Shown here in pieces: positions 50,852 to 59,459 of a DNA stretch of 64,000 nt; positions within the stretch are counted from its first letter, which is position 1; the number at the start of each line of letters is the position of its first letter. The notes under the pieces are model-generated. The model saw only the letters and a program-made list of their open reading frames with translations. It was not told where the DNA came from and did no database searches. The stretch spans positions 1 through 64,000 of the forward strand of contig CAZJQI010000013.1 of the NCBI GenBank assembly GCA_964548275.1, read 5' to 3'. The stretch is from JAUVUV01 sp964548275 (GTDB lineage: Bacteria; Gemmatimonadota; Glassbacteria; GWA2-58-10). Both the position numbers and the translations under genes were made by a program.

Positions 50852-53503
50852 TTGACAGAACAGATGTCCAGGCAATACGATCCATCGCAGGTTGAAAGTA
50901 GATGGTACAGGTTCTGGGAAGATAGAAAGTATTTTGAGGCACATGTTGACTCCCCGAAAGAGTCTTTCACCATAGTCATTCCGCCCCCGAACGTTACCGG
51001 TGTGCTCCACATGGGGCATGCCCTGAACAATACCATCCAGGACATCCTGATCCGCAGCAAGCGCATGCGGGGTTTCGAAACTCTCTGGGTGCCTGGGGTG
51101 GACCATGCGGCAATCGCAACTCAGAATGTGGTGGAGAAAAAACTCGCCGAAGAGGGCAAGGACCGCCACCAGATGGGCCGCAAGGCGCTGCTGAAAGAAA
51201 TCTGGGCCTGGAAAGAGGATCGCGAAAAAACGATTATTACCCAACTCAAGCGGATCGGCTGCGCCTGCGACTGGAGCCGCTACCGTTTCACTATGGACGA
51301 AAGGCTGTCGCGCGCGGTACGCAAGGTTTTTGTCGAGCTTTACCACAAGGGCCTGATTTACCGGGGCAAATACATTATCAACTGGTGCCCACGCTGCCAG
51401 ACCGCTCTGGCCGATGAAGAGGTCAACCACCTCGATACCAAGGGCAAACTGTATCATATCCGTTATCCATTTACCGAGAGTGACGGCTATATCACCGTGG
51501 CCACTACCAGGCCCGAAACCATGCTAGGTGACACCGCAGTTGCGGTCAACCCGGAGGATAAGCGCTGCAAGCATCATGTGGGGAAAACTCTCAAGCTGCC
51601 GCTGATCGGCCGGGAGCTGCCGATAATAGTCGACCACCACGTGGACCCTGAATTCGGCACCGGGCTGGTCAAGGTGACCCCGGCGCACGATCCCTGCGAT
51701 TTCGAGATCGGCTGTCGCCACAACCTGGAGCAGGTACAGGTAATGGCCGGTGACGGCACGATGAACGAGCAGGCCGGGGCTTTCAAGGGCTTGGACCGTT
51801 TCGAGTGCCGCAAGCAAGTGGTCGAGGAGTTGGAAAAGCAAGGCCTGCTGGAAAAGATCGAAAGCCATGACCACTCGGTGGGCCACTGTTACCGCTGCGA
51901 CACGATGATCGAGCCGTACCTTTCAACACAGTGGTTCGTGAAAATGAGACCCCTGGCCGAACCGGCGATTGAGGTAGTGAAAGATGGCCGTGTGATCTTT
52001 CACCCGGCACGCTGGAAAAAAGTTTATTTTGACTGGCTGAAAAATATCCACGACTGGTGTATCAGTCGGCAGATCTGGTTCGGGCACCAGATTCCGGTCT
52101 GGTACTGCGACTCTTGCAGCGAGGTGATTGTCGCCGAACAAACCCCGAAACTCTGTCCCTGCTGTGGCAGCAAGAATCTCAGGCAGGACGAGGACGTGCT
52201 GGATACCTGGTTTTCAAGTCAGCTCTGGCCGTTCTCCACGCTCGGCTGGCCGGAACAGACCGCCGACCTGGTGCGTTTTTACCCGACAAGCGTACTTTCC
52301 ACCGCACCGGATATCATTTTCTTCTGGGTGGCTCGGATGATCATGGCCGGATATGAATTCATGGGTGATGTTCCTTTTAGAGATGTTTATCTGCATGGTA
52401 CGGTGCGGGATGACATGGGCCGGGCCATGAGCAAATCGCGCGGCAACACGATTGATCCGCTGGAGGTGATCGAGGAATTCGGCGCGGATGCGATGCGTTT
52501 CACTCTGATCTCGATTACCGCCACAGGCACAGATGTTTATCTTTCCAGGGAAAAGTTCCATCTGGGGCGCAATTTCGCCAACAAGCTTTGGAATGCCAGC
52601 CGGTTCATGCTGATGAATTTCCCGGATAATTTCCAGCCGCAGAAAATGTCCCAGCCGCCTGCAATAGGAGAGCATGACCTTGCCGAGCGCTGGGTACTAA
52701 GCAGGTTGCAGCAGACAGCAAAGGACGCCACCGCGACACTGGACTCGTTTCGGCTTAACGATTCGGCGGGTGCGATCTACCATTTCATCTGGCACGACTT
52801 CTGCGACTGGTATATCGAATTGAGCAAGGGCAAGCTCGAAAGTGCCGGCCCAGAGGCCGAACGCGCGGCCTGGGTCCTCTGGTACGTGCTCGAGGCGAGC
52901 CTCCGCCTTCTTCACCCCTTTATGCCCTTTATCACCGAGGAAATCTGGCAGCGCCTGCCGCACCAGGGCGAATCGATATTCTTTCGGCCCTGGGTCGAAC
53001 CGGACGAATCTCAGATTGACAGAAAAGCCGAGAAGCAGATGGGCTTTCTCCAGGAGCTGATAACCGCGGTGCGCACGATCCGCAGCGAGATGAACGTTCC
53101 TCCAGCCAGGAAGGCGACCCTTGCGGTTATTCCCGCGGATCAAAATGTCAGGGGCATAATCGAACGATATGCGGATTTTGTCCGCGCGCTGGCCAGAGTC
53201 GAGAGAATCGATTTCACCAATCCTGAGGAAAAGCCTCCGGAAAGCGGGGTCGCGGTTATCGGGAAAACAGAACTGTTCGTGCCGCTCAAGGGTCTGATCG
53301 ATCTGGACAGGGAGAGGGAGAAACTCCTCAAGGAGGCCGAAAGGTTGCGAAACATGGTGGCGGTGATCGAAAAGAAGCTGGCCAATGAAAACTTTCTCAG
53401 CCGCGCACCAGCGGAAGTTGTTGAAAAGGAGCGGCAAAAAAAGCAGTCCTGCCTGGAGACTCTGGCCAGAGTGGAGAGCAACATGGCCCAGTTATCCGCC
53501 TAG
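50852..53503 (+). CDS. valS: Valine-tRNA ligase
   Basis: A class I aminoacyl-tRNA synthetase that charges tRNA-Val. Visible are the HIGH motif as HMGH (53-56), the editing domain, the zinc-type CxxC pairs (WCPRCQ, CDSC, CPCCG), MSKSR (526-530), the anticodon-binding helices and a C-terminal coiled coil (about 815-880) that is specific to ValS. From TTG at 50852, four bases after GGAGG, the product has 883 residues, the usual size. The frame upstream to 50771 precedes the likely transcription start. ATG at 50864 is the alternative. Confidence 0.95.
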   Translation: MTEQMSRQYDPSQVESRWYRFWEDRKYFEAHVDSPKESFTIVIPPPNVTGVLHMGHALNNTIQDILIRSKRMRGFETLWVPGVDHAAIATQNVVEKKLAEEGKDRHQMGRKALLKEIWAWKEDREKTIITQLKRIGCACDWSRYRFTMDERLSRAVRKVFVELYHKGLIYRGKYIINWCPRCQTALADEEVNHLDTKGKLYHIRYPFTESDGYITVATTRPETMLGDTAVAVNPEDKRCKHHVGKTLKLPLIGRELPIIVDHHVDPEFGTGLVKVTPAHDPCDFEIGCRHNLEQVQVMAGDGTMNEQAGAFKGLDRFECRKQVVEELEKQGLLEKIESHDHSVGHCYRCDTMIEPYLSTQWFVKMRPLAEPAIEVVKDGRVIFHPARWKKVYFDWLKNIHDWCISRQIWFGHQIPVWYCDSCSEVIVAEQTPKLCPCCGSKNLRQDEDVLDTWFSSQLWPFSTLGWPEQTADLVRFYPTSVLSTAPDIIFFWVARMIMAGYEFMGDVPFRDVYLHGTVRDDMGRAMSKSRGNTIDPLEVIEEFGADAMRFTLISITATGTDVYLSREKFHLGRNFANKLWNASRFMLMNFPDNFQPQKMSQPPAIGEHDLAERWVLSRLQQTAKDATATLDSFRLNDSAGAIYHFIWHDFCDWYIELSKGKLESAGPEAERAAWVLWYVLEASLRLLHPFMPFITEEIWQRLPHQGESIFFRPWVEPDESQIDRKAEKQMGFLQELITAVRTIRSEMNVPPARKATLAVIPADQNVRGIIERYADFVRALARVERIDFTNPEEKPPESGVAVIGKTELFVPLKGLIDLDREREKLLKEAERLRNMVAVIEKKLANENFLSRAPAEVVEKERQKKQSCLETLARVESNMAQLSA

Positions 53504-53582
53504 GCGAAAACAGCACCCGCCCGCAGGACAAGCATTAGGCGCAGTCGTTCTGCTCGATTGGCGGACAATGTTCGAGGTAATT

Positions 53583-54056
53583 ATGAAAGAGATGTTTTTT
53601 GACCTTGCCAAATACAGGGTCCAGCGTGCATTCGAAAGCAAGACCGATGCCGAGATACTGCTCAAGAGCGATAATGTTGCTGAATCGGTAAACCGGATCT
53701 TCCAGGCCAATTTCTATGCGATTAAATCGCTGCTGGCCATCAAGATGAAAGATTCAGCCAAGCACCAGAAAGTGCTGAATATTTTCCATGAAAGTTTCGT
53801 TCAGTCCGGTGAGGTACCCAAGGAGTTCGGGCTGACAGTTGACCGCAGCTACCGCTCCCGCGATGATAGTGAGCACTACGAGCAACCTCAGATTACCCGC
53901 AAGGATGCGGAATCCATGATCGAGGAAGCTGAACGTTTTCTTTGTTTCGTGAGAGAGTATCTTCAGCAGCACATTCTGAGCAATCAAAGCAAGCCTGTGG
54001 AACCAATGGGCGGGGAAAATGACAGCGGTGATAGAAACAAGAAAAACAGGAAGTAG
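53583..54056 (+). CDS. Orphan HEPN-domain protein
   Basis: The 157-residue helical protein has the HEPN layout: a first long helix (YRVQRAFESKTDAEILLKSD), a second with NRIFQANFYAIKSLLAIK, and the signature R-x4-H as R93-DDSE-H98. In active HEPN toxins and RNases this motif is catalytic. No MNT nucleotidyltransferase partner is adjacent; it sits between valS and tilS. ATG at 53583 (GAGG five bases away) is chosen over an upstream frame that would overlap valS. A role in RNA cleavage is inference from the motif; many HEPN proteins act only as accessory proteins. Confidence 0.7.
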   Translation: MKEMFFDLAKYRVQRAFESKTDAEILLKSDNVAESVNRIFQANFYAIKSLLAIKMKDSAKHQKVLNIFHESFVQSGEVPKEFGLTVDRSYRSRDDSEHYEQPQITRKDAESMIEEAERFLCFVREYLQQHILSNQSKPVEPMGGENDSGDRNKKNRK

Positions 54057-54082
54057 CCTCGGCTGCCTGGTAACCCGGTTTT

Positions 54083-55540
54083 ATGGTGGAGGGAGAGTTG
54101 GCTTTCCAACTCGTGGACAAAGTTCGGTGCTATATCGTCGAGAAGTCGCTGATTGAGGCAGGAGACAAAGTTTTAGCCGCTGTTTCCGCAGGGCTGGACT
54201 CGATGGTGATGCTTGAGTTGCTTCACCGTCTCTCCGGGGTGCTGGGATTTGCACTGGCCGCGGCCCATTTTGACCACGGTCTGCGCGGAGAGCAGGGAGC
54301 GCAGGAGGGTGAGTTGGTCAGGAGAAAGTGCGAGTCTCTGGCGGTCCCGTTTCAATCCGGCTCGGCAGGTAGGAGCCTGCTGGAAGCGGCGCGTAAAGAA
54401 AACCTCCAGGAGGCGGCAAGGATCGCGCGTTACGCATTTTTGCACGACTGCGCCAGGAAAACACGATGTAATCGAATTGCCACCGGCCACCACCGCGACG
54501 ACCAGGCTGAAACCGTATTAATGCGCCTGATCAAAGGAAGCGGCCTGGCCGGTCTTGCAGGTATCCAGCCCTCCAGCGACTCCGGCAGGCTGATCCGGCC
54601 GCTTCTTGCAACCAGCCGGGCAGAACTGGAGGAATTCGCCAGGGAAAATGAAATAGCCTGGGCCGAGGACCCGACCAACGTCACGGAAAAATACCTGCGC
54701 AACAGGCTGCGCCACAGGATTATCCCTGAGATCAAAAAAAAATACGATCCGGATTTCAGCGAAAACCTGGTGAGGCTTGGAGAAGAGGCCGCACTTTTTC
54801 GTCAGTTTCTGGATGACAGAACCAAAGAGCTGATGGAAAAGGGGCTGGCAGTGGTTAATAAAGGCGCTGTTGAGATTGATTGCCCTGGCGCGGCCGCTCA
54901 GCCCTTGCTTCTTCGGCGTCATCTGATCACCCAGGCCGTGTTCGAATTAACTCACGGGGAGCTTATCCTTTCCGGACGCCCGCTGAATGCTGTGGAGCGT
55001 CTCGTTGCCTGCGGACAGAGCGGAAAGCAAGTAGACCTGCCGCAAGACCTGGCTGCCTACCGGGAGTTCGATTCGCTCAGGATAGCAAGGAAAAAAATCT
55101 GGAGTGCAAAAGCCGAGATAAATGGGGTAGAATTGAAAGAGGCGGGGATCAGTGCTCTCCAGATCGGATCACTGAGTTGGGAGATTGAGCTCGGGATACA
55201 AAAGCGCAAACCGGATGCTTCTCTTGAGGTTCCGGAGCAGGGGGGTGGCGCGGATTTCTACGAGGAACGGTTCGACAGGGATCGGGTCCGCTGGCCGCTG
55301 AGTGCCGGGCCCTGGCGTGAGGGGGAACAGATCATGCCGTTCGGTCTGGGCGGCAGGAAGAAACTAAAGAAAGTTTTCGGCGAGAAGCGGATTCCCCGCA
55401 GCCAGAGGCACGAGATGCCGGTGATTCGAGATGCAGGCAACGAGGTTCTCTGGGTTTGCGGAGTTTGCCGATCGAACCTGGCGCCCCTGAGCAGGAATAC
55501 AGTCAATGTGCTTGTCATCAGGGCCCGGCTGCAGAAGTAA
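54083..55540 (+). CDS. tilS: tRNA(Ile)-lysidine synthetase
   Basis: TilS changes C34 of the minor isoleucine tRNA to lysidine so that it reads AUA. The N-type ATP pyrophosphatase motif appears as SAGLDS (35-40), in place of the usual SGGxDS. It is followed by HFDHGLRG, ATGHHRDDQAETVLMRLIKGSGLAGLAGI and RNRLRHRIIPE. The C-terminal part has LREGEQIMPFGLGG-like wording (WREGEQIMPFGLGGRKKLKKVF), the tRNA-binding region. 485 residues. It precedes ftsH, its frequent neighbour. Confidence 0.92.
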   Translation: MVEGELAFQLVDKVRCYIVEKSLIEAGDKVLAAVSAGLDSMVMLELLHRLSGVLGFALAAAHFDHGLRGEQGAQEGELVRRKCESLAVPFQSGSAGRSLLEAARKENLQEAARIARYAFLHDCARKTRCNRIATGHHRDDQAETVLMRLIKGSGLAGLAGIQPSSDSGRLIRPLLATSRAELEEFARENEIAWAEDPTNVTEKYLRNRLRHRIIPEIKKKYDPDFSENLVRLGEEAALFRQFLDDRTKELMEKGLAVVNKGAVEIDCPGAAAQPLLLRRHLITQAVFELTHGELILSGRPLNAVERLVACGQSGKQVDLPQDLAAYREFDSLRIARKKIWSAKAEINGVELKEAGISALQIGSLSWEIELGIQKRKPDASLEVPEQGGGADFYEERFDRDRVRWPLSAGPWREGEQIMPFGLGGRKKLKKVFGEKRIPRSQRHEMPVIRDAGNEVLWVCGVCRSNLAPLSRNTVNVLVIRARLQK

Positions 55541-55739
55541 ATGTGGCTTTAAGCCGACTCAGGTAGCATTGACACCTAACTTATTAGAAATTATATTGTT
55601 GGTATGCCTGCCACTGAGCGCCTCTGTCAGCATATTGCGTTGAGTGTCCAAAAGGTAAATTGCATTTTTACACAGTTCCGTTTTAAAACCGGCAACTCTG
55701 GAGTAAGCCGGTTTGAATTCCTGATAAAAGGAAAATAGA

Positions 55740-57887
55740 ATGGCAAATATTTCCGGTAATAGAAAAAATAAAAGCTCCGGTCCGCGCAAAAACAAAAAGG
55801 GAGTCCCGCCGGGAAAAGAGCCTAAATTTGGAAACCTTTCCAAGAACATTGCATTCTGGCTGCTGATCATCCTTCTGCCAATCACTCTGTTCAATCTGCT
55901 TTCACCTCGAAAAGAGACTGCCCTCGAGATCAACTATACAGAATTCATTGAATTTTTGGACGAGGGCCAGGTGGAAAGTGTGACGATCATGGAGAAAAAG
56001 GTTCTCGGGAAATTGAAGTATAAGGCAGCGGAAACGGTATCCAAGAGTGGATCAAAGCCAGCAGCGGACTTTCAAAGCTTTGAAACCTATATACCGTTCG
56101 AGGATCCGGATCTGGTGAAAAAGCTCGATGAGGCGGGAGTGGACATAACCAGCAGGCCGCCCATGGTGAATTGGATGACAAGTATAATGAGCTGGCTGCC
56201 GTGGGTGGTGTTTATCCTTATCTGGCTTTTTTTCCTGAGGCAGATTCAAACAGGCGGTGGCAAAGCATTTTCTTTCGGAAAGAGCCGGGCCAAGCTTCTT
56301 TCAGGGGACAAGCCGAAAGTGACTTTCAAGGATGTGGCTGGCTGCGACGAGGCCAAGCACGAACTTGAGGAAATCATCGAGTTTCTCAAGGCGCCCCGCA
56401 AGTTCCAGAAACTCGGGGGGCGGCTCCCCAAGGGAGCGCTGCTTCTCGGCGCTCCAGGAACCGGCAAGACCCTGTTGGCCCGTGCCGTAGCTGGTGAAGC
56501 GGATGTGCCGTTTTTCAGCATGAGCGGCTCGGACTTTGTCGAGATGTTTGTCGGGGTGGGGGCCTCGCGCGTGCGAGACCTTTTCGAGCAGGGCAAGTCC
56601 CATGCGCCGTGTATTATTTTTATCGATGAAATCGACGCCGTGGGCCGGCATCGCGGCGCAGGACTCGGCGGCGGACACGATGAAAGAGAGCAGACCCTGA
56701 ACCAGCTTCTGGTGGAAATGGACGGTTTCGAATCCAACGAGGGAGTGATCCTGATTGCTGCCACAAACCGACCCGATGTGCTGGATCCCGCGCTTCTGAG
56801 GCCTGGCCGTTTCGACCGCCAGATAGTTGTCGACCGGCCGGATGTGCGCGGCAGAGCGGGAATTATCAAGGTACACATGAAAGATATCCCGGTAGCCAAG
56901 GACGTGAATGTGGAGGTGCTGGCAAAGGGAACACCCGGCTTGAGCGGGGCTGAACTTGAAAGCATTGTCAACGAGGCTGCCCTTCTGGCCGCCCGGAGAA
57001 ACCGCGATAAAGTGATCATGCAGGATTTCGAGGACGCCAAGGACAAGGTGATGATTGGGGCCGAGCGAAAAAGTATGGTGATCAGCGATGAGGAAAAACG
57101 CAACATCGCGGTTCATGAGGCCGGCCATACGCTTGTCCAGAAAATGATACCCGGAGCGGACCCGGTGAACAAGGTTACTATCGTGGCGCGGGGGATGGCC
57201 CTGGGCGTTACTCAGTACCTGCCGGAAAAGGACCGCCACCTTTACAGTAGAAAATGGTGCCGGAACAACCTGGTGGCCCTGCTCGGGGGAAGGTGCGCAG
57301 AGGAGTTGATCCTGGGAGAAATGACCACCGGTGCCGGAAACGATCTGGAGCGGGCCACGGATCTCGCTCGGAAAATGGTCTGTACCTGGGGTATGAGTAA
57401 AACCCTGGGACCGCTTGCTTTCGGCAAGAAAGAGGAACAGATTTTCCTCGGGCGTGAAATCGCCCAGCATCAGGATTACAGCGAGGAAACAGCCAGGATT
57501 ATCGACCGCGAGATAAAGAAGCTGATTACGGACTCGTACAACGAGGCAATGGAAGTATTGCGCGAGAACCGTGATAAACTGGAAACTCTCGCTGATGCCC
57601 TGATCGAGCGGGAGGTACTGGATGCAGAGGAGATCAATATCCTGGTTGCCGGGAGAAGGCTGCCCGCTTTGCAAAAAAAGTCCGATCACCCGGAGAAAGC
57701 GGCAAAGAAAGAGAAAAAGAGTTCGGGAAAGAAAAGAAAAGCGGCCATGGCTGGATCTGCCAGAAACACGCAAGCCGAATCCGGTCCCCCTTCTTCGGAT
57801 GAAAACGGCGGGGAAAAGCATTCCAGTAAAAAAATGGTTTCTTCCGGAACCCGGAAGGGTGGTGATGAAAAACAGCAGGGTGATTGA
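55740..57887 (+). CDS. ftsH: ATP-dependent zinc metalloprotease FtsH
   Basis: FtsH pulls damaged membrane proteins into an AAA+ ring and cuts them. Two transmembrane helices (about 37-56 and 142-165) flank a periplasmic domain. Walker A GAPGTGKT is at 237-244, DEIDAVGRHRGAG and the second region of homology follow, and the zinc-binding HEAGH is at 459-463. About 75 residues of Lys/Ser/Gly-rich sequence extend the C-terminus. The 199-base gap ahead is AT-rich. A terminator follows at 57969. Confidence 0.96.
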   Translation: MANISGNRKNKSSGPRKNKKGVPPGKEPKFGNLSKNIAFWLLIILLPITLFNLLSPRKETALEINYTEFIEFLDEGQVESVTIMEKKVLGKLKYKAAETVSKSGSKPAADFQSFETYIPFEDPDLVKKLDEAGVDITSRPPMVNWMTSIMSWLPWVVFILIWLFFLRQIQTGGGKAFSFGKSRAKLLSGDKPKVTFKDVAGCDEAKHELEEIIEFLKAPRKFQKLGGRLPKGALLLGAPGTGKTLLARAVAGEADVPFFSMSGSDFVEMFVGVGASRVRDLFEQGKSHAPCIIFIDEIDAVGRHRGAGLGGGHDEREQTLNQLLVEMDGFESNEGVILIAATNRPDVLDPALLRPGRFDRQIVVDRPDVRGRAGIIKVHMKDIPVAKDVNVEVLAKGTPGLSGAELESIVNEAALLAARRNRDKVIMQDFEDAKDKVMIGAERKSMVISDEEKRNIAVHEAGHTLVQKMIPGADPVNKVTIVARGMALGVTQYLPEKDRHLYSRKWCRNNLVALLGGRCAEELILGEMTTGAGNDLERATDLARKMVCTWGMSKTLGPLAFGKKEEQIFLGREIAQHQDYSEETARIIDREIKKLITDSYNEAMEVLRENRDKLETLADALIEREVLDAEEINILVAGRRLPALQKKSDHPEKAAKKEKKSSGKKRKAAMAGSARNTQAESGPPSSDENGGEKHSSKKMVSSGTRKGGDEKQQGD

Positions 57888-57968
57888 CCGGCCTTGTTCC
57901 ACCAGCCTCACTCTGGTCCGGAATTTGAATAAAAGTGATCGATTTGCAATTTGAAGTTTTAGAAAATC

Positions 57969-58000
57969 AATAAAGGAGGGAAATCCCCTCCTTTATTGTA
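57969..58000 (+). terminator. Intrinsic terminator after ftsH
   Basis: TAAAGGAGGG, a short loop and CCCCTCCTTTA form a strong stem, followed by TTGTATT. It separates ftsH from the small unknown gene and folP. Confidence 0.75.
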
Positions 58001-58047
58001 TTATTGAGGCGATCTATTTAAGTTTTTCCAATTGCTCCCCCTAACGC

Positions 58048-58287
58048 TTGGGGTATGAAATAATATTAGGTTTAACTTTAAGCTTGACCGGGTATATCTT
58101 GGGGCGTCGGATTATGGATAAACTGGTGGCCAAACCTCTACGACTCGAATTCACCGGACGGATTGGCGAGAACTTGAAGGCATTCGGGCTGGGACCGGAT
58201 GAGTTAAACCATGTTGAAACCGGGGTGCATCCACTGGTCGCGGCGCTTTACAATCTGCCTGAGGCACTGCTGAGCGAGTTTCACTAG
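58048..58287 (+). CDS. Small unrecognised protein between ftsH and folP
   Basis: The frame gives 79 residues from TTG at 58048: a short hydrophobic segment (about 4-18), then a soluble part containing GENLKAFGLGPDELNHVETGVHPLVAALYNLPEALL. No ribosome-binding site is seen in front of the TTG, so the real start may differ. It ends 24 bases before folP. Codon pattern fits a coding gene, but no family is recognised and no function can be offered. Confidence 0.45.
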   Translation: MGYEIILGLTLSLTGYILGRRIMDKLVAKPLRLEFTGRIGENLKAFGLGPDELNHVETGVHPLVAALYNLPEALLSEFH

Positions 58288-58311
58288 CTTGTTTCTTTGG
58301 CAGGAGGTGAG

Positions 58312-59334
58312 TTGGTTTGTTCGGAGGATGGGATACCAGCAGGCAAGTTTGGCAAAAACGTGATTGTTATCGGATCGCAGGATGAGTATTTGCGGTTTGT
58401 GGAAACGCTGAAATCACATCCTGACCCTGATAAGAAAAACCTTGGAGAAGAATTGGAACCATTAATCGGGTTTAGAAGGCCTGGGCGATGGCTTCTGGCC
58501 GGCGGGAGGTCGCTTGAGCTTACCGAAACTCCCAGGCTGATGGGGGTGCTGAATCTCACGCCGGATTCTTTTTACGAGGGCAGCTGTTATATTTCGGTAG
58601 AGGCCGCGGTGGAAAAAGCGGTGGAAATGTCCGGCCAGGGCGCGGATATAATCGACCTGGGTGGGGAATCGACAAGTCCCGGATCAAGCCCTGTGGGGTT
58701 GCAGGAGGAATTAAAACGAGTGATACCGGTTATCCGAGAGATTTCTCGAGCCCTTCCCGAAACGTTTATTTCCGTGGATACCTACAAGTCACAGGTTGCC
58801 CGGGAGGCTGTGGGGGCGGGAGCGCACATTGTGAACGATATTAGCGCGGGTCTGTTGGATGAAAAAATGCTGCCTGCAGTGGCGGAAATGGACGTGGGTT
58901 ATGTGATGATGCACATGCGCGGCAGGCCTCGTACCATGCAGTTAAATACGGAGTACGAGGACTTGATGGCCGAGCTTTTCAGTTTTCTCCAGGAGGGCCT
59001 GCAACGGGCTGATAAAGCAGGAATAAGCCGGGAACACATCGTGCTGGACCCGGGTATCGGTTTCGGCAAACCGCCGGCAGGAAACTACGAGATAATCTCT
59101 CGCCTGGCGGAACTGGCGCCGCTGGGCAGGCCTCTTCTTGTGGGGCCGTCGCGCAAATCCTTTCTGGCTCTGGCCGGTCTGGAAAGCCAGGGCGAGAGAC
59201 TGGAGGGCACCCTGGCGGCTTGCACTGTTGCCGTTCTTGCCGGAGCCGATATTTTAAGGATTCACGATGTTGAACCGGTACGGCGTGCTGTAGCGGCAGC
59301 CTCATTTTTTAAACTACCCGCTGGCTTGGGGTGA
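58312..59334 (+). CDS. folP: Dihydropteroate synthase
   Basis: FolP joins dihydropterin pyrophosphate to p-aminobenzoate in folate synthesis and is the sulfonamide target. MGVLNLTPDSF at residue 77, DIIDLGGESTSPG, VDTYKSQVAREAV, NDISAG, LDPGIGFGK and GPSRKSF are all intact. About 75 extra residues at the N-terminus make a long form (340 residues), as in some deep-branching bacteria. TTG at 58312 is chosen because AGGAGG lies just ahead. Confidence 0.94.
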   Translation: MVCSEDGIPAGKFGKNVIVIGSQDEYLRFVETLKSHPDPDKKNLGEELEPLIGFRRPGRWLLAGGRSLELTETPRLMGVLNLTPDSFYEGSCYISVEAAVEKAVEMSGQGADIIDLGGESTSPGSSPVGLQEELKRVIPVIREISRALPETFISVDTYKSQVAREAVGAGAHIVNDISAGLLDEKMLPAVAEMDVGYVMMHMRGRPRTMQLNTEYEDLMAELFSFLQEGLQRADKAGISREHIVLDPGIGFGKPPAGNYEIISRLAELAPLGRPLLVGPSRKSFLALAGLESQGERLEGTLAACTVAVLAGADILRIHDVEPVRRAVAAASFFKLPAGLG

Positions 59335-59459
59335 TTGATTTCCGGCGAAAGCTGGTTGGGATTCCGGTCATAAAAAATTAACCATGACAATCGATTTCCG
59401 ATTCGGTCTTGAAGAATAAAACGAGTGATCAGGCGACAATACCAGGAGTTGAGGAACAA

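Noticed and set aside
53385..53582. Upstream extension of the HEPN gene
   Set aside because: It lies within the 3' end of valS in another frame; a good ribosome-binding site precedes 53583.
56301..57911. 536-codon minus-strand frame opposite ftsH
   Set aside because: ftsH is complete with all motifs on the other strand; the antisense product resembles nothing known.
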